Assembly: GCA_003864495.1 (NCBI GenBank)
Contig: ML133473.1
Location: forward strand, 124,001-188,000
Length of the DNA stretch: 64,000 bases
Reading direction: 5' to 3'
Source: Nemopilema nomurai
Lineage: Eukaryota; Cnidaria; Scyphozoa; Rhizostomeae; Rhizostomatidae
The notes beneath the pieces were generated by a model, which worked only from the letters and a program-made list of their open reading frames with translations, was not told the DNA's origin and ran no database searches. Position 1 is the stretch's first letter; each line of letters begins with the position of its first letter. Positions 61,873 to 64,000 of the stretch are shown here, piece by piece. The translations under genes were made by a program, and so were the position numbers.

Positions 61873-64000
61873 AGTTCTCGTCAAAGGACTCGTTTGGTCC
61901 CAACGAAGCATTAAAAGCCCGGGTAGTTATAAAAAGGAAACAATGACGTGATGACCCCAAATGTAAGACAGAAACATCAATATTTTAACTTTTCAGGTAT
62001 GGACGTTTCGAAAAATGTCTCCTTAGTAAAAAAATTTCTTGTGGTGATTTCACAAAGCGGATCAAAGAGAAAATCGAGAACAATATAATGCCTGAGCCAA
62101 TTGTTTGCCCGAAGAATTCTGGTTGCGTGGCATCAGAACAGGAAGCTTTGGGTCTATTTATTTTTCTTACTTTGCTATCTCCAAGTTCTGTTTAACGGCA
62201 GACATGGCACTACCCGAAAGCTTACTCAAGAGGTCAGAATTCTCTAATTCAAGCCCTACCCTTGATTCAACTTTGCCAAGAGATGGGATACCAGAACAGG
62301 ATGGACAACTTTAAAAAATTTCTACACTCTTCACTTCACTACACACAAGGTCAAGACATTTTGGGTGCAGATTTTAATATTACAGTTTGAGTAATTTTAG
62401 GAAAACCAAATAGCTGTCTTCGTGCGATGGCTGTAAAAAATTATTGCTATAAATAGCTAAGTTCGCACAATGGCAGAAAGCAACGCTGCAAGCGCAAAAC
62501 GAATCCAGCAGAAATGGATTTCCAACTCTCTCGTATAGACTCCGTGAGCTACTTAATCCTCGCCTGGTCAATGCAGTCTTGGCTAGGCCCATATCAAGCA
62601 GGTTGTCGGGTTGTGCAAATCCCAAGGGAAGGCCTGGGCACCTCCAGTGCTCCCTGGAGAGTGGAGAGGAGGCGAGAACGGCTGCATAGTCAATGCGCGG
62701 CTGGTGTCTTGTGTCCAAACTGCAATGGTTGCCATGGGTGTGCATAGTTAATTAGCGTGAATTCAGCCTAGTTTTGTGCAATGCGTTTAAATGCATGCGC
62801 AGGTACTAACGATCTTTATTTCGAATGGAAGATCTCACGTGCCTAATGAACAGGTCAGATTCTGCTAACTGATCTTACTTGACAAACGATTTTGTTCATC
62901 CTGCCGCTTCGTTTACCAACACACCAGAGCTACATCCAACACCGATGGCCTAAGCTTCAACCGTCTTCAACTCCACTTGCCGAACTTGGATTTCTTTGCC
63001 TTCGACTTACTGCAGCTGCCAAACCGGAGCGTCGGTTACCTGGCCGAAGAACTTCCCGCCGAAAACTCCTACTTCCATTTTAGTTTAGTTAACCGACAGA
63101 AAAGTCCAAATGCCGACAAGACTTAGTGAAGGTAGGTTCATTGACAAGAGATTTAGTCCTCTATTCAGTCATCGACATAGCAGCCGTAAATTTTTATTCA
63201 GAAACCTTCCGGTTGGGCACATACCCGTTCGAGATCAAATTCCAAGTTATGCGAAGAATTCCAATCGTCTAAAGACGCGTGGCTAGGCCTACCTGATTGT
63301 AACTGTTGAAATGTTCTTGGCTTCTTCTTCTGTTGCCCAGCAGTATGAGTTTGAGAGCTAGGTAGAAAATTTTTCATGGTTATATTGCTGATGTTTTAAA
63401 TGTAGGCAAGCTGATTAACATAGCATGCTCTTGAAGAACGGGACTTCATTTATAAAAGGCTGGTAACACTAAACAAATTGTTTTCGTAAGTTTTAACCTG
63501 TACGAAATCAGGACATGTTTGTTTGAATGTTAGACATAAGACAATGGCAAAGATATCAAAGGGTCTTCCTATCCAATGTTTGAAGGTTAGAATTCGAAAT
63601 TTAGGCTCATATTGATTTTATGTTAAGTCATTTTTCGTAGAAATAAATTGTATATATTTTGTAGATATTACTTTATGCTTCTTAATAGATGAGTACACCT
63701 GTTAAGATGGATATAACAAAAGTTGGGAAATACCACATCGCATCTGATTTCTAATTATTCTGGCATAGTCAAGCGTTTAGAATATAGTTTGGTAACAGTG
63801 ATGTTTTGTTATGAGTTGGATTATGTCTATGAAATTGTTTCTTCAAAGCCACCTAGCTTTGCCTAAAAGAAATAGACGATCCAGCATTGCTGTAAATATT
63901 TTGCCAATCGCTACGAGCTGATACTAATAGTAAAAATGGCATGATACACTTCCAGTCATGCTCCACAATGGCAATGTAGTGGTGAACTGTACGGCTATGT

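Larger units (their letters stand above)
59535..64000. other. Right-end region without a recognised host gene
   Basis: Apart from the Tc1 relic and the 28-bp repeat, I recognise no coding exon. An 18-bp repeat (CAACAGGCAGTTAAGGAG) occurs twice at about 59950-59994. A possible first exon, ATGCCGACAAGACTTAGTGA AG followed by a GTAGGT donor at 63110-63133, has no independent support. Confidence 0.4.

Overview
This is a eukaryotic window: AT-rich, with genes split into many short exons joined by GT-AG introns and a transposon load of small DNA elements and broken LINEs. The proteins are close to vertebrate orthologues, and conserved exon phases could be followed by eye. That combination, plus a single-exon class A GPCR and a wax-ester-synthase-type acyltransferase, suggests a cnidarian, probably an anthozoan (coral or anemone). 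This is inference, not proof.

Layout: (1) 1-3.74 kb, + strand: 3' end of CFAP251 (WDR66), a ciliary radial-spoke protein, with a one-base frameshift in its last exon. (2) 5.9-12.0 kb, - strand: complete nine-exon NIPSNAP1/2-type mitochondrial gene, with a GC-AG intron and a hAT MITE. (3) 14.3-17.8 kb, - strand: two-exon wax ester synthase/DGAT-like acyltransferase. (4) 20.7-25.5 kb, - strand: NUDT9 ADP-ribose pyrophosphatase, with mariner-type and Harbinger-type elements in its introns. (5) 27.1-28.8 kb, - strand: 5'-truncated LINE. (6) 29.2-34.0 kb, - strand: complex I subunit NDUFS8, arranged head to head with (7) 34.05-35.7 kb, + strand: TMEM17, a ciliary transition-zone protein; only 70 bp separate the two ATGs. 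(8) 36.6-37.9 kb, - strand: an unrecognised 438-residue protein with one frameshift. (9) 38.0-39.9 kb: a C-rich TIR element and a LINE fragment with a restriction-like endonuclease. (10) 41.0-42.05 kb, - strand: intronless GPCR. (11) 44.4-46.9 kb, + strand: tektin-2. (12) 49.85-50.27 kb: a second hAT MITE. (13) 50.9-59.5 kb, + strand: 14-exon UPB1 (beta-ureidopropionase), one exon junction off by one base. (14) 59.5-64 kb: no host gene recognised, with a Tc1-type relic.

The genes do not form an operon-like system. Three are ciliary (CFAP251, TMEM17, TEKT2) and three act in mitochondria (NIPSNAP, NDUFS8, NUDT9), which I treat as chance linkage. I see no evidence for a novel multi-gene system. 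The most informative oddities are three single-base frame breaks in otherwise well-conserved genes, the altered Nudix box of NUDT9, the compact NDUFS8/TMEM17 promoter and the set of non-autonomous transposons with intact ends.
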